The notes beneath the pieces were generated by a model, which saw only the letters and a list, made by a program, of their open reading frames with translations, had not been told where the DNA came from and did not search any database. Below are positions 36,167 through 47,289 of a stretch of DNA of 64,000 nt, in pieces. Made by a program: the position numbers and the translations under genes. Numbering within the stretch: the stretch's first letter is position 1; every line of letters starts with the position of its first letter. The stretch covers positions 1,302,212 through 1,366,211 of the forward strand of contig NZ_JWJG01000028.1 of assembly GCF_000818395.1 (NCBI RefSeq), read 5' to 3'. This stretch comes from Noviherbaspirillum autotrophicum (GTDB taxonomy: Bacteria > Pseudomonadota > Gammaproteobacteria > Burkholderiales > Burkholderiaceae_D).

Positions 36167-36976
36167 ATGGGAAATTCCCTCTTCATCGTCTGGCGCGAAA
36201 GCGTGGAAGCCATGCTGGTCATCGGCATTCTTTACGCATGGCTCAAGCGTAACGACGGCACGGGCGCGGGCCTGCGCGCGCTATGGATCGGCATCGGCGC
36301 CGGCATCGGCCTGGCAGCGCTGCTCGGCTGGGGCATGATGGCAGCGCAAAGCGAGCTGGCGGGCGAGGCGCTGGAGTGGTTCCAGACAGCGATCATGTTC
36401 GTCGCCGCCGCACTGATCGCGCAGATGGTGCTATGGATGCAAAAGCACGGCCGCCAGATGAAGCAGGGACTGGAGCGCGAACTGACGGCTGCGGCGGCGC
36501 GCTCCGGTGCTTTCGGCATTGCCGGCGTGGCGGCGCTTGCGCTGGCGCGCGAAGGCGCCGAAACCGTGATCTTCCTGTACGGGATCGGCATGGACCAGAA
36601 CGGCGGCACCGGACTTGCGTTGGGCGCCGGGCTCGGCGTGCTGCTGGCTGCCGTCACCGCCTGGGCGCTCAATCGCGGCCTGGGTTTTCTGAACTATCGC
36701 CAATTCTTCCGCGTCAGCGGCTTCCTGCTGCTGCTGTTTGCGGTGGCGTTGCTGGTCAACGGCACCGAACGCGTGATCGGCATGGGCGTGCTCCCGGCGC
36801 TGATCGATCCGCTCTGGGACACGTCGTTGCTGGTCGACGACAGCAGCCCGTCCGGCGCCCTGCTGTCCGCATTTACCGGATACCGCGCCCGGCCTTCGCT
36901 GATGCTGCTCGTGGTTTACCTCGGTTACTGGGCCATCGTCTACCTGACGCAACGCCGGCTTCAGCGCCATGCATAA
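36167..36976 (+). CDS. ftrC: FTR1-family iron permease FtrC
   Basis: 269-residue inner-membrane permease with seven predicted helices. The two iron-translocating motifs of the FTR1/OFeT family are present: RESVE at residues 10-14 and REGAE near residue 128, each within a membrane helix. Together with FtrA, FtrB and FtrD it forms a ferrous iron uptake system. AAGGAG precedes ATG 36167. Its 3' end overlaps ftrD by 8 bp, showing tight coupling. Secure. Confidence 0.92.
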   Translation: MGNSLFIVWRESVEAMLVIGILYAWLKRNDGTGAGLRALWIGIGAGIGLAALLGWGMMAAQSELAGEALEWFQTAIMFVAAALIAQMVLWMQKHGRQMKQGLERELTAAAARSGAFGIAGVAALALAREGAETVIFLYGIGMDQNGGTGLALGAGLGVLLAAVTAWALNRGLGFLNYRQFFRVSGFLLLLFAVALLVNGTERVIGMGVLPALIDPLWDTSLLVDDSSPSGALLSAFTGYRARPSLMLLVVYLGYWAIVYLTQRRLQRHA

Positions 36977-38369
36977 GATCGTCCTGGAAGCTGCCTGCAG
37001 CAGCAATGACACAAGGCCCAGCCCCGGATTCCTGGCGAGCCTCGGCAACGCGATGCAGCGCCACCGGCGCGTCATCCAGGCAATCCAATGGCTGGTCGTC
37101 TGCTTTTATGTGGCGCTGGTCGTCGTTCCCGCCTTCATGCCGCTGCCGCCGGAAGACGCGCACCTGTACAACAACCTGCGACTGTTCGCGCAGTTCATGT
37201 TCTGGGGCATCTGGTGGCCGTTCGTCATGGTCAGCACCATGCTGCTCGGCCGCGTCTGGTGCGGCGTGTTCTGCCCGGAAGGCGCGCTGACCGAACTGGC
37301 CAGCCGGCATGGCCTCGGCCGCGCCATCCCGCGCTGGATACGCTGGGGCGGCTGGCCCTTCGTCGCCTTCGTCTGTACCACGGTGTATGGCCAGCTGGTC
37401 AGCGTGTATGAATATCCGCAGGCGGCGCTGCTGGTGCTGGGCGGCTCGACGCTTGCGGCGATCGCCGTCGGCTTTGTCTATGGCAAGGGCAAGCGCGTCT
37501 GGTGCCGTTACCTGTGCCCAGCCAACGGCGTCTTCTCGCTGCTGGCCAAAATCGCGCCGCTGCACTTCCGCGTCAATGAAGAAGCGTGGAAGCGCAGCAC
37601 CGAGCGCGCGCCGATGGTGAATTGCGCGCCGTTGATCGATATCCGCCACATGAAGAGCGCGTCCGCCTGCCATGCGTGCGGGCGCTGCAGCGGCTATCGC
37701 GGCGCGGTCGAGCTGGCGGCCCGTAGTCCGGCAAAGGAAATACTCGCCACGCGCAACAAGGACGTCAGCCGGGAAGAAGTGATGACGCTCATTTTCGGCG
37801 TCATCGGCATTGCTACCGCGGCGTTCCAGTGGTCATCCAGCAGCTGGTTCGTGCAAATGAAGACGGCCGCGGCCGAATGGCTGGTCGAACGCGATTCCTT
37901 CACGCTGCTGCAGGACAACGCACCATGGTGGCTGCTCACGCACTATCCCGCGGCCAACGACGTCTTCACCTGGCTCGACGGCTTGTGCATCCTTACCTAC
38001 ATCCTGGGCGGCGGCTTCGCGCTGGGCCTCGCAGTGCTGGCACCGATCCGGATGTCGGCCCGGATCGCGGGACAGGCGGACCTGTCATGGCGGCGCCTGG
38101 CGCTGGGCCTGATTCCGATGGCCGGCGCCGGGGTCTTTCTCGGCCTGTCGATGCTGACCTTGAGCCATCTGAAAGCGGAGCGGCTCGCACTGGAATGGGT
38201 GGCGCAGGTGCGCATCGCCTTGCTGGCGGCAGGCAGCGGCTTTTCCGGCTGGCTCGGCTGGCGCCTGATGGCACCGGCGAGGCCATTGCGGCGCCTGCTT
38301 GCCTTTGCCGTGTATTTGCTGCCGCTGGCACTGATCGTGGCCGTGTGGGCCGCGGCATTTTTCATGTAG
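36969..38369 (+). CDS. ftrD: 4Fe-4S membrane oxidoreductase FtrD
   Basis: 466-residue polytopic membrane protein of the NapH/NosR-like ferredoxin group. Iron-sulfur motifs are CGVFCPEG (about residue 98), CRYLCPANG (about 180) and CHACGRCSGY (about 237). Several membrane helices lie before and after. In the Bordetella-type system FtrD is proposed to pass electrons to or from the FtrC permease complex. It starts inside the end of ftrC and closes the ftr operon; the next gene is on the opposite strand, 3 bp away. Family secure, electron route inferred. Confidence 0.88.
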   Translation: MHKIVLEAACSSNDTRPSPGFLASLGNAMQRHRRVIQAIQWLVVCFYVALVVVPAFMPLPPEDAHLYNNLRLFAQFMFWGIWWPFVMVSTMLLGRVWCGVFCPEGALTELASRHGLGRAIPRWIRWGGWPFVAFVCTTVYGQLVSVYEYPQAALLVLGGSTLAAIAVGFVYGKGKRVWCRYLCPANGVFSLLAKIAPLHFRVNEEAWKRSTERAPMVNCAPLIDIRHMKSASACHACGRCSGYRGAVELAARSPAKEILATRNKDVSREEVMTLIFGVIGIATAAFQWSSSSWFVQMKTAAAEWLVERDSFTLLQDNAPWWLLTHYPAANDVFTWLDGLCILTYILGGGFALGLAVLAPIRMSARIAGQADLSWRRLALGLIPMAGAGVFLGLSMLTLSHLKAERLALEWVAQVRIALLAAGSGFSGWLGWRLMAPARPLRRLLAFAVYLLPLALIVAVWAAAFFM

Positions 38370-38372
38370 ACG

Positions 38373-39295
38373 TCAGGCGCCATGCCTGAGTGCGGTCTCG
38401 ACATCGGCGCGACTGAGCTGCGGCGCAAACTGCAGGATGAAGTCGAGCATATAGGTGCGCAGGTATGCGCCGCGACGCACGGCAAGGCGGGTGACGTTCG
38501 GCGCAAACAGATGCGCCGCCTCCAGTGCAATCAATCCGCTCGCACAGTTATGCTCGACCGCCATCGACGCCACGATGCCCACGCCCAGCCCGAGCGACGC
38601 ATACTGCTGGATCACATCCGAATCCATCGCCGTCAGCACGATATCGGTACCGATATTCGCCTGGGCAAAGGCATCGTCGATATGGCTGCGTCCGGTGAAG
38701 CCGACATCATAGGTAATCAGTGGGAATGCGGACAGATCCTTCAGGGTTACCCTCTCCAGCGCCGCAAGCGGATGCGCTTGCGGCACCACGATCATGTGGT
38801 TCCAGCTATAGCAAGGGAACGATATCAAGTCCTCGAACTGGGACAGGCCCTCGGTCGCAATCCCGATATCGGCCTTGCCCGATATAACCCATTCGGCGAT
38901 GTGTTCCGGCGAGCTTTGCTGCAACGCTACGCGCACCTGCGGAAAACTCTCTCTGAAGGCCTGCACCACGCGCGGGAGGACATAGCGCGCCTGCGTATGC
39001 GTGGTGGCGATGGAAAGCGTCCCGCTCTTTTCGCCGGAATATTCCTGGCTGGCCTGGCGCAGGTTCTCGGCCTCCAGCAGCAGGCGCTCGATGATTTGCA
39101 GGATGCCCTTGCCCGGTTCGGTCAGGCCGGTCAGCCGCTTGCCGTTGCGCTCGAAGATTTCCACGCCCAGCTCTTCCTCCAGCTCGCGGATCTGCCGGCT
39201 CACACCGGGCTGCGAAGTGAACAGGACGCTGGCGACCTCGGTCAGGTTATAGCCGCGGCGCGCCGCCTCGCGGATCGACCGCAATTGTTGAAAAT

Positions 39296-39299
<4 letters not shown>
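38373..39299 (-). CDS. cysB: CysB-family LysR regulator
   Basis: 308 residues. An N-terminal winged helix ([30 protein letters not shown] pattern, residues 1-30 and on through [14 protein letters not shown]) and a CysB-type effector domain with [11 protein letters not shown] and the [23 protein letters not shown] region. The ligand residues typical of CysB/Cbl (TTHTQARY and the IGIATEGL segment) are kept. CysB activates sulfur-assimilation genes when O-acetylserine or N-acetylserine is present. It overlaps the end of cysA by 4 bp (ATGA) and is last in cysT-W-A-B, so the regulator is co-expressed with its target. CysB versus the sulfonate regulator Cbl/SsuR is not settled. Confidence 0.88.
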
Positions 39300-40387
<1,088 letters not shown>

Positions 40388-40388
40388 A

Positions 40389-41291
40389 TCAGTTTTCCTG
40401 CAGCGGTTTTAGGTTGGTGTCATGTGCGCGCCATTCCACAAACGTCTTGAGCGCGAGCGTGACGAGAGCAAGCAATGCGAGAAGCGACGCAACGGCGAAT
40501 GCAGCGGCGAAGTTGTATTCGTTGTACAAAATCTCGACCTGCAGCGGCATCGTGTTGGTTTCGCCGCGGATGTGCCCGGACACGACCGAGACCGCGCCGA
40601 ATTCGCCCATCGCCCGTGCATTACACAGGATCACGCCGTACAGCAGTCCCCATTTGATGTTGGGGAGCGTGACATGCCAGAAGGTGCGCCAGCCGGATGC
40701 GCCGAGCACCAGCGCGGCTTCTTCTTCCTCCGTTCCCTGCGACTGCATCAGCGGGATCAGCTCGCGCGCCACGAAGGGAAAGGTCACGAAGATCGTCGCC
40801 AGCACGATGCCCGGCACGGCGAACAGGATCTTGATATCGTGCTCGCGCAGCCACGGGCCGAACCAGCCCTGCGCGCCGAAAATCAGCACGTAGATCAGGC
40901 CGGAAATGACGGGCGATACCGAGAACGGCAGGTCGATCAGCGTCAGCAGCACGTTCTTGCCGCGAAAGTCGAACTTGGCGATGGTCCACGCGGCGGCAAC
41001 GCCGAATACCAGGTTCAGCGGCACCGCGATGGCCGCGGTCAGCAAGGTCAGCCGGATCGCCGCTACCGCATCGGGTTCGGCAATCGCCACGAGATAGGTA
41101 TCGACGCCTTTCTTCAGGGCTTCGGCAAAGACCGCCGCCAACGGCACGAACAGGAACAGCGTCAGGAACACTAGCGCAATGCCGGTCAGCAGCGCCCGCA
41201 CCCAGAATGGCTCGATGGTCGCGGCCGGGGCGTAGGCCGGCTCACCGCGTGCTTGTGCCGCGATGGGCAAGGTGGAAACGGCAGCAGTCAT
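40389..41291 (-). CDS. cysW: Sulfate/thiosulfate ABC transporter permease CysW
   Basis: 300-residue inner-membrane permease with six helices and the ABC interaction (EAA) loop around [22 protein letters not shown]. The [23 protein letters not shown] segment is typical of CysW. It pairs with CysT. Start ATG 41291 overlaps the cysT stop by 4 bp (ATGA). Secure. Confidence 0.95.
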   Translation of the reverse strand: MTAAVSTLPIAAQARGEPAYAPAATIEPFWVRALLTGIALVFLTLFLFVPLAAVFAEALKKGVDTYLVAIAEPDAVAAIRLTLLTAAIAVPLNLVFGVAAAWTIAKFDFRGKNVLLTLIDLPFSVSPVISGLIYVLIFGAQGWFGPWLREHDIKILFAVPGIVLATIFVTFPFVARELIPLMQSQGTEEEEAALVLGASGWRTFWHVTLPNIKWGLLYGVILCNARAMGEFGAVSVVSGHIRGETNTMPLQVEILYNEYNFAAAFAVASLLALLALVTLALKTFVEWRAHDTNLKPLQEN

Positions 41292-42157
41292 ATCAAGGCT
41301 TTCTGCGCCTGGCCCCGCTGGCGCGTCCAGGCTTGCAACAGGTTGATCGTCAGGAGCAGCACGAAGGACGCAATCAGCATCACGACGGCAATCGCGGTGG
41401 CGCCGGTGTAGTCATACTGTTCCAGCTTGGTGATGATGAACAGCGGCGAGATTTCGGACACCATCGGCATATTGCCGGCGATGAAAATCACCGAGCCGTA
41501 TTCGCCGGTGGCGCGCGCAAAGGCCAGCGCAAAGCCGGTCAGCAAAGCGGGCAGGATAGTCGGGAAAATCACCTTGATGAAGGTTTGCAGCCGGCTCGCC
41601 CCGAGGCTGGCGGCGGCCTCTTCCAGCTCGCGCTCGGCTTCTTCCAGCACCGGCTGCACGGTGCGCACGACGAATGGCAACCCGATGAACGTCAGCGCGA
41701 CGACCACACCCAGCGGCGTGAACGCCACCTTGATCCCGGCTGCCTCCAGGTAGCGGCCGATCCAGCCGTTAGCGGAATACAGGGCAGTCAGCGCGATGCC
41801 GGCAACCGCCGTCGGCAAGGCGAACGGCAAGTCTACCAAGGCATCGACCAGCTTTTTTCCCGGGAAACGGTAGCGCACTAAGACCCAGGCGACGATGCCG
41901 CCGAAGATCACGTTCAAGAAGGCGCCGACCAGCGCGGCGCCAAAACTGAGCCGGTAGGAAGCCATCACGCGTTCGGACGTCACGGCGTTCCAGAACGCCT
42001 CCCAAGTCATGGTGAAGGTTTTCAGGAATACCGCCGACAGCGGGATCAGCACGATCAGCGCCAGATAAAACAGGGTGAATCCGAGCGACAGGCGAAAGCC
42101 CGGGATCACCCGCGACGGCGCATTGCCTCCCTTGAACGTCGTTCCAGCAACTCCCAT
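41288..42157 (-). CDS. cysT: Sulfate/thiosulfate ABC transporter permease CysT
   Basis: 289-residue permease with six helices; landmarks are [20 protein letters not shown], the coupling loop [19 protein letters not shown] and the [18 protein letters not shown] stretch. ATG 42157 has a strong AGGGAGGG site; an extended frame 16 codons upstream is rejected. First gene of cysT-W-A-B. In many relatives a sulfate-binding protein gene (sbp/cysP) sits directly upstream; here none does, and sbp is 10 kb away in front of the ssu genes. Secure. Confidence 0.95.
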   Translation of the reverse strand: MGVAGTTFKGGNAPSRVIPGFRLSLGFTLFYLALIVLIPLSAVFLKTFTMTWEAFWNAVTSERVMASYRLSFGAALVGAFLNVIFGGIVAWVLVRYRFPGKKLVDALVDLPFALPTAVAGIALTALYSANGWIGRYLEAAGIKVAFTPLGVVVALTFIGLPFVVRTVQPVLEEAERELEEAAASLGASRLQTFIKVIFPTILPALLTGFALAFARATGEYGSVIFIAGNMPMVSEISPLFIITKLEQYDYTGATAIAVVMLIASFVLLLTINLLQAWTRQRGQAQKALI

Positions 42158-42516
42158 GACCCTCCCTTTATTACAAATGCAGCTATGGAAGCCGCATAAT
42201 TGCATTGCTTTGTTATAAAGAGAACGACTTTTTTTGCATTTCGATAGAACGATTTCAACTATTCGGCGCGCGGCCGAACCGGCAGGACGGCCGTCCGGCG
42301 CGTAGCCCGGAGTATCGTTTCCTTCCTCAGGTCGGCGACGAGGCCGGGGCGGTTCACTTGATAAGGATTGCCTCTGGCGCTATTTCAGGAAAATGCCGCA
42401 TGCCGCCCGGCGCCGCGCTGAACCGAGAAGAAATGCCATTGTCTTAATAAATTGCAAGCAGAGCCAAGGCAAGCCTGAACAAGCGACAGCGAAGTTCCAT
42501 CAAGAAAGAGCGTGAG
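42158..42516. other. 359-bp divergent gap between cysT and the REC-PAS-GGDEF-EAL gene
   Basis: The cysT-proximal 100 bp are AT-rich (for example CTTTATAACAAAGCAATGCAA on the minus strand as two parts, near 42205-42226) and are the likely place for the cys promoter and CysB sites, but no clean consensus could be fixed. The remaining 250 bp are GC-rich, with no convincing gene, repeat or terminator. Confidence 0.4.
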
Positions 42517-44625
42517 ATGGAGGCCAATACTGTATTAATCATCACGGGCAATGACGAAGATGCCTTGATGATTGAAGAACCATTGAAGACGGCGCGAGAC
42601 GGCCCGTTTATTACCGACCGGGTGCACGACCTTGCCGGGGCGCTGGACCGGTTGCGCGCGGGAGACATCGACATCGTTCTCGTCGATCTGTTCCTCAAGG
42701 ACAGCGAGGGAGGCGCCACCTTTGATGCGCTGTTTCAGCTGAAACCGTCCGTTCCCATCATGACGCTGTGTGACGAGGAAAACGAGGCAGCCTCCATCGA
42801 GGCTGTACAACACGGCGCGCAGGGCTATCTGTCAAAGGGTTATTTCTCCAACACGCTGGTCCCACAAGCGTTGCGCAACATTATCCAGCGCAAGAAGATC
42901 GAGGAAGCGCTCTACGTCGAAAAGGAGCGCGCCCGCGTGACGCTCGAATCCATCGGCGATGGCGTTCTCAGTACCGACGTGCACTGCAATATCACTTATC
43001 TCAATCCGGAAGCGGAACGGATGACAGGCTGGACCCGCGACGAGGCACGCGGCCGGCCAATTGCCGAAATTTTTCGCCTCATCAATGGCGACACGCGACA
43101 ACCCGCGCGAAACCCGGTTGAAGCCGTTATCGCCGACAAGAAGAACCTCGCTCTGCAAGCCAGATCGATCCTGGTGCGGCGCGACGGCGAGGAAGCGCCG
43201 ATCGAAGACTCCGCTGCGCCTATATTCGACAGAAACGGCGAAGTGACCGGCGCAGTCGTCACTTTCCGCGATGTGACGGAAACCCAGGCGATGGCGCGGA
43301 AAATGGCGCATCTGGCGGAACACGATTACCTCACGGGCTTGCCGAACCGCTTGCTTCTCAACGACCGCCTGTCCCAGGCCATCGCTTACGCAACGCGACA
43401 CGGCACCAAACTGGCCGTCTTTTTTCTGGACCTCGACAATTTCAAGCATATCAACGACTCGCTCGGCCATAGTGTCGGAGACGAGTTACTCAGCGGGGTG
43501 GCGAAACGCCTGACTTCGCAGGTGCGCCACTCGGACACCGTCAGCCGCCTGGGCGGCGATGAATTCGTTGTCCTGGTACTGGAAGACACCGATGTGGAAC
43601 ATTTTCCCTTCACCGCAGAGAAAATTCTTCGGGCGCTGGCCGCGCCGCATCATCTCTCAGGCAACGAACTGCATGTCACGACAAGCATCGGGATCAGCCT
43701 GTTCCCGGATGACGGGGCCGACGCCGAAACCCTGGTGAAAAATGCCGACATCGCGATGTACCATGCGAAGAAAAATGGAAGAAACAACTTCCAGTTCTTT
43801 AACAACAGGATGAACGCCCGCGCGGTCGCGCGGCAGACGACGGAAATCGGGTTGCGCCGGGCCATCGAATGTAACGAATTTGTTTTGCATTATCAGCCCA
43901 AGGTCGATCTCGAATCAGGAAAAGTGACCGGCGCGGAGGCGCTGATCCGCTGGCAGCATCCGCAACACGGCATCGTCCTTCCTGAATCGTTTATTGCGGT
44001 CGCCGTGGATTCCGGGCTCATCATTCCGATCGGGAGTATTGTTCTTCGAAAGGCATGCGAGCAGCTCAAGAAGTGGCAGGAAGAAGGAATGGCGCCGGTG
44101 GTCGTCTCCGTGAATGTGTCGGCGCTTGAATTCCGGGATAAACGTTTCTTGGAGAACGTGCGCCGGCAGCTGCAGGAAACAGGCGTTGCGCCACACCTGC
44201 TCCAGCTGGAGCTGACCGAAGCCGCGCTCATGCGCAACATTGAAGCAAGCACCGCTATTCTTCGGGAACTCAAGCAGATGGGAATGCAGATCGCCATTGA
44301 CGACTTCGGGACCGGCTATTCGAGCCTGAGCTACCTGAGCCGACTGCCCATCGATGTACTGAAGATCGACCAGTCCTTTGTCAAGGCAATCACCGGCAAG
44401 AGCGGAAACGGCGTTATCGTCAGCGCGGTCATCGGCATGGGGTCAAGTCTCAGTCAAAGGGTCATTGCAGAAGGCGTCGAAACCAAGGAACAACTCGACT
44501 TCCTTCATACCCATCATTGCGACGAAGGCCAGGGCCATTTATTCAGTGCCGCGATGCCGGCCGACGAGTTCGGTCAATTTTTCAGGACAGCCAACGCCAC
44601 CGGCGTGACCGGCTTGCTGCAGTAG
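42517..44625 (+). CDS. REC-PAS-GGDEF-EAL cyclic-di-GMP signalling protein
   Basis: 702 residues. A receiver domain comes first (about 1-120; acidic pocket GNDED, phosphoacceptor in VLVDLFL, lysine in YLSKGY), then a PAS domain (about 135-260: SIGDGVLSTDVHCNITYLNPEAER as two parts), GGDEF (about 265-430) and EAL (about 440-690). GGDEF is intact: FFLDLDNFKHINDSLGH keeps both metal and base residues, and the inhibitory site RHSD lies 5 residues before RLGGDEF. EAL keeps AEALIRW, DDFGTGYSSLSYL and AEGVET. Both activities are therefore possible; the partner kinase is not adjacent. It is divergent from cysT. Architecture confident; net direction of activity unknown. Confidence 0.9.
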   Translation: MEANTVLIITGNDEDALMIEEPLKTARDGPFITDRVHDLAGALDRLRAGDIDIVLVDLFLKDSEGGATFDALFQLKPSVPIMTLCDEENEAASIEAVQHGAQGYLSKGYFSNTLVPQALRNIIQRKKIEEALYVEKERARVTLESIGDGVLSTDVHCNITYLNPEAERMTGWTRDEARGRPIAEIFRLINGDTRQPARNPVEAVIADKKNLALQARSILVRRDGEEAPIEDSAAPIFDRNGEVTGAVVTFRDVTETQAMARKMAHLAEHDYLTGLPNRLLLNDRLSQAIAYATRHGTKLAVFFLDLDNFKHINDSLGHSVGDELLSGVAKRLTSQVRHSDTVSRLGGDEFVVLVLEDTDVEHFPFTAEKILRALAAPHHLSGNELHVTTSIGISLFPDDGADAETLVKNADIAMYHAKKNGRNNFQFFNNRMNARAVARQTTEIGLRRAIECNEFVLHYQPKVDLESGKVTGAEALIRWQHPQHGIVLPESFIAVAVDSGLIIPIGSIVLRKACEQLKKWQEEGMAPVVVSVNVSALEFRDKRFLENVRRQLQETGVAPHLLQLELTEAALMRNIEASTAILRELKQMGMQIAIDDFGTGYSSLSYLSRLPIDVLKIDQSFVKAITGKSGNGVIVSAVIGMGSSLSQRVIAEGVETKEQLDFLHTHHCDEGQGHLFSAAMPADEFGQFFRTANATGVTGLLQ

Positions 44626-44674
44626 CCGCGCGCCCGAACTGGCCGCTTTGTGCCGCTTTGTGCAGGGCGCTCTG

Positions 44675-45592
44675 TCACCGGCGCCCAGGCAGGCGCGTCG
44701 CCGCCCACGACATCAGCGAGCCCGCCGTCACCATCGCCACTCCCAGCCAGAACGTCCAGGACGGCGTGACGCCGAGCCAGAGGCTCGACAAGCAGCTCGA
44801 CAGGACCGGGGTGAAGTAGGAAAGCGCCGCCAGCAGCCCGATGCTGCCGCGCTGTATGCCGAAATTCCAGGCGCTATAGGCGGTCGCGGTGAATGCGCCG
44901 AGCACCATGACCTGCACCGCTGCCGGCAGGCTTACGTGCATCGGCGGCTGGTCACTCTGGAAGTAGCGAAGCCACAACACGCCGGCGGTGGCCAGCAGGA
45001 AGAGGCCGACTGCACTCTTGCCATTGCCGTACCGGCGCGACAGCACGGAGTACGCGGCCCAGAGGAAAGCCGCAAGGAACGCCAGCGCATACGCGAGCGG
45101 GTTATCCGCGAAATTCTCCGCGAGCCGGGCCACGGAGAACGCATCATTGCCTTTCATGACCCAAACGATGCCCAGGAACGCAAGCGTAATGCCCGGCGCC
45201 AGCAGACGGATGGAGGCGGACTGCTGGCGCAGCAGCACCGCAAACAGCATGGTCAGGCTGGGCCAGAGGTAATTGATCATGCCGACTTCCATTGCCTGGC
45301 TGCGGTCATGCGCATAGCCGATGGAAAGCGCGAGGCTGATCTCATAGGCGACGAAGAGTATGCCGCTGACCAGCAGGTATCGTCGGTCGAAAGTGCGGAT
45401 GGAAGGAATGCCGGCGAACAGGACGACCAGCATGCCGCTGATGGTAAAGATCACCGCGGGCCCGCCAACCGGACCAAGCGCTTCGCCGATGCTTCGGAAC
45501 AGGCCTACCGTGGCGCTCCAGAGAAGGATGGCGAGGACGCCGCCGACGTTGCCGGCACGTGCCGGGGAGGTGGAGATAAAAGACGTGAGCAC
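44675..45592 (-). CDS. YddG-like amino acid exporter (EamA/DMT superfamily)
   Basis: About 305 residues with ten predicted membrane helices in two EamA repeats. The first helix GGVLAILLWSATVGLFRS, GEALGPVGGPA, the AMEVGMINYLWPSLTMLF segment and PMHVSLP closely match E. coli YddG, an exporter of aromatic and some other amino acids. GTG 45592 is used because the homology begins just after; an ATG at 45646 would add 18 unlikely residues. No strong ribosome site precedes either, so the start is uncertain. Substrate is inferred by similarity. Convergent with the GGDEF-EAL gene. Confidence 0.82.
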   Translation of the reverse strand: MLTSFISTSPARAGNVGGVLAILLWSATVGLFRSIGEALGPVGGPAVIFTISGMLVVLFAGIPSIRTFDRRYLLVSGILFVAYEISLALSIGYAHDRSQAMEVGMINYLWPSLTMLFAVLLRQQSASIRLLAPGITLAFLGIVWVMKGNDAFSVARLAENFADNPLAYALAFLAAFLWAAYSVLSRRYGNGKSAVGLFLLATAGVLWLRYFQSDQPPMHVSLPAAVQVMVLGAFTATAYSAWNFGIQRGSIGLLAALSYFTPVLSSCLSSLWLGVTPSWTFWLGVAMVTAGSLMSWAATRLPGRR

Positions 45593-45766
45593 GAGGGGTA
45601 TGCGCCGCCAGGCAGGCGGGTGATAGCAAGAACAGCCGAGGATCATACGTCATGCGCCGATCTTGTACAAACCATGGCAGCCATGTCCACTCGAACCTCG
45701 CATGCCTGGCAAGTCAACGGCGCGCAAACTTCACACTCTCATTGCCTCCTGCCAAGCACGGTTGCC

Positions 45767-46393
45767 TCAACTATCGCGCCCCGCGATGACGGGCTCCTGG
45801 CTGCCGGCAGGCGCTCTTTGGGAGACGGATATGAACGATGAGGCGGTGTCGGCCAACTGCTTGAGCAAGGAAAAGCCGGCGGGCCAGTTCCCCAAGCGGG
45901 ATTCCGCATTGATGTGGCCAAGGCAACCCAGGTTGATAAAGTCGCTGCCCCAGCGCTGCGCCCATTCGGCCGCGCACTGGCCTTCCATCCACGGGTCGTT
46001 CATGCTGCCAACGACGATCGACGGGCAGGCCAGCCTGGCATCGGCCAGCACATCGGCCACGCCGAATTTTCCGGGATGGGCAGGCGCTACCAGCAGCGCT
46101 CCGACGACATTCGCCGCACCGGCAGAAAGACGGTGCACGCTCGCGAGGCAGCCGAAGCTGTGCGCAACCAGCAGCGTCGGGCGGGATGATCGTCGCAGTA
46201 CCCGGCCGAGCCTAGCCGACCAGACATCGAGAACCGGCTCGTTCCAGCGCGCCTGCTCCACCCGCTCGAAATGCGGATATAACCGCTCCCAGCGCGACTG
46301 CCAGTGATCCGGGCCGCTGCCATGCAGCCCGGGCACGGTCAGCACACGAAAGCCGTTCAACAGAACATCATCCATTTCCGTCATCCATTTCAT
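45767..46393 (-). CDS. RBBP9/YdeN-type alpha/beta serine hydrolase
   Basis: 208-residue single-domain hydrolase. The oxyanion region VPGLHGSGPDHWQ and the nucleophile elbow VAHSFGCL (serine in HSFG) are those of the RBBP9/YdeN family, with the aspartate in SMNDPWM and the histidine in LGHINAES. Substrate unknown. Its ATG overlaps the stop of the degenerate EAL gene by 4 bp (ATGA), so it closes the sbp-ssu transcript. A role in sulfonate or ester use is possible by context only. Confidence 0.85.
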   Translation of the reverse strand: MKWMTEMDDVLLNGFRVLTVPGLHGSGPDHWQSRWERLYPHFERVEQARWNEPVLDVWSARLGRVLRRSSRPTLLVAHSFGCLASVHRLSAGAANVVGALLVAPAHPGKFGVADVLADARLACPSIVVGSMNDPWMEGQCAAEWAQRWGSDFINLGCLGHINAESRLGNWPAGFSLLKQLADTASSFISVSQRAPAGSQEPVIAGRDS

Positions 46394-47265
46394 GCCGCTC
46401 CCGCCGCGACAGACGTTGCCGGCACCGGCAGGACGACTGTAGCCGGGCTTCTATTCCCCGCCAGCGACGCCTGAGGCAGATCCCACAAAAAACCCTGTGC
46501 CAGAAGCGCCTGCCCGCTATGTGCGGCAAGCGGCTCGAACTGGGCGAGCATGCTCATGTTCTCGACCCGCTTGAAGATGACGCCAATGCCCCGCTGCGCG
46601 CATTCGGCCAACAGCTTCGCCGCATCGCGCTCCTGGACGATGGTGCGCGCATCGAGCTTGAGCGCTTCCGGGCGAATGCACTGCAAAAGCGCCAGCCCTT
46701 GCGTCGCGTCGCCGACGTTGACGGCAACACGAAAGCCGTTGCGCCGGTAGTTGTCGGCCACATATTTCACCAGCCAGCCCTGATGCTGCGGGACGACCGG
46801 CAATTGCAGCACGATCCTGTGCTGCGGCAGGCCGAGCAGCTCCAGCATGCGGCGAAACGCGGTGCCGTGATTGCCATCCACCGCCGCCAGCAGGCGCGCA
46901 TGCACGCTCAGGTACAAGTCGCCGCCGGCGGCTTCGGGCTGGCGAAAGAAATTGATCGAATGAAGCATGCGGCACAGCCGGTCGAGTTCGACCGACTCGT
47001 CGTCGTTGGCCGCATGATCGAGCAGCTTCCACACGCACAGCCCCTGGTCGCTCTCGGAATAGCTGCGCGCAAAGCCTTCATAGCCGGCGATGCGGCCGGT
47101 CCCAAGGTGACGGATCGCCTGGAAGGCGCTGGTCAGCGTGGAGTTGAAATAACGCCCCTGGGCGCGCCCGCCGGCATCGGCCCAGACCCGCATTCCTGCC
47201 TGCGGCGTGCTGCTGAGGCGTGCCAGGTAGCGTTCCAGCGCGTGATAGGGAATAGCGGCGTGCAT
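46390..47265 (-). CDS. Degenerate EAL-domain protein linked to the ssu operon
   Basis: 291 residues covering one EAL-like domain, about residues 55-270. The catalytic EAL is replaced (IAGYEGFAR), the usual asparagine strand reads YLSVHARLL, the metal glutamate strand reads IVLQLPVV, and the DDFG motif reads VAVNVGDATQG. Key metal ligands are thus missing and phosphodiesterase activity is unlikely; it may bind cyclic-di-GMP or a protein partner. The C-terminal GFLWDLP retains the EAL-family ending. A strong GAGGAG site precedes ATG 47265. It follows ssuF after 24 bp and overlaps the hydrolase gene by 4 bp. Confidence 0.8.
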   Translation of the reverse strand: MHAAIPYHALERYLARLSSTPQAGMRVWADAGGRAQGRYFNSTLTSAFQAIRHLGTGRIAGYEGFARSYSESDQGLCVWKLLDHAANDDESVELDRLCRMLHSINFFRQPEAAGGDLYLSVHARLLAAVDGNHGTAFRRMLELLGLPQHRIVLQLPVVPQHQGWLVKYVADNYRRNGFRVAVNVGDATQGLALLQCIRPEALKLDARTIVQERDAAKLLAECAQRGIGVIFKRVENMSMLAQFEPLAAHSGQALLAQGFLWDLPQASLAGNRSPATVVLPVPATSVAAGAA

Positions 47266-47289
47266 GTCGGCTCCTCGGGAACAAGCCGG

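Noticed and set aside
42254..42516. Riboswitch or small RNA upstream of the REC-PAS-GGDEF-EAL gene
   Set aside because: GC-rich sequence folds easily, but no conserved cyclic-di-GMP or other riboswitch core could be recognised by eye.
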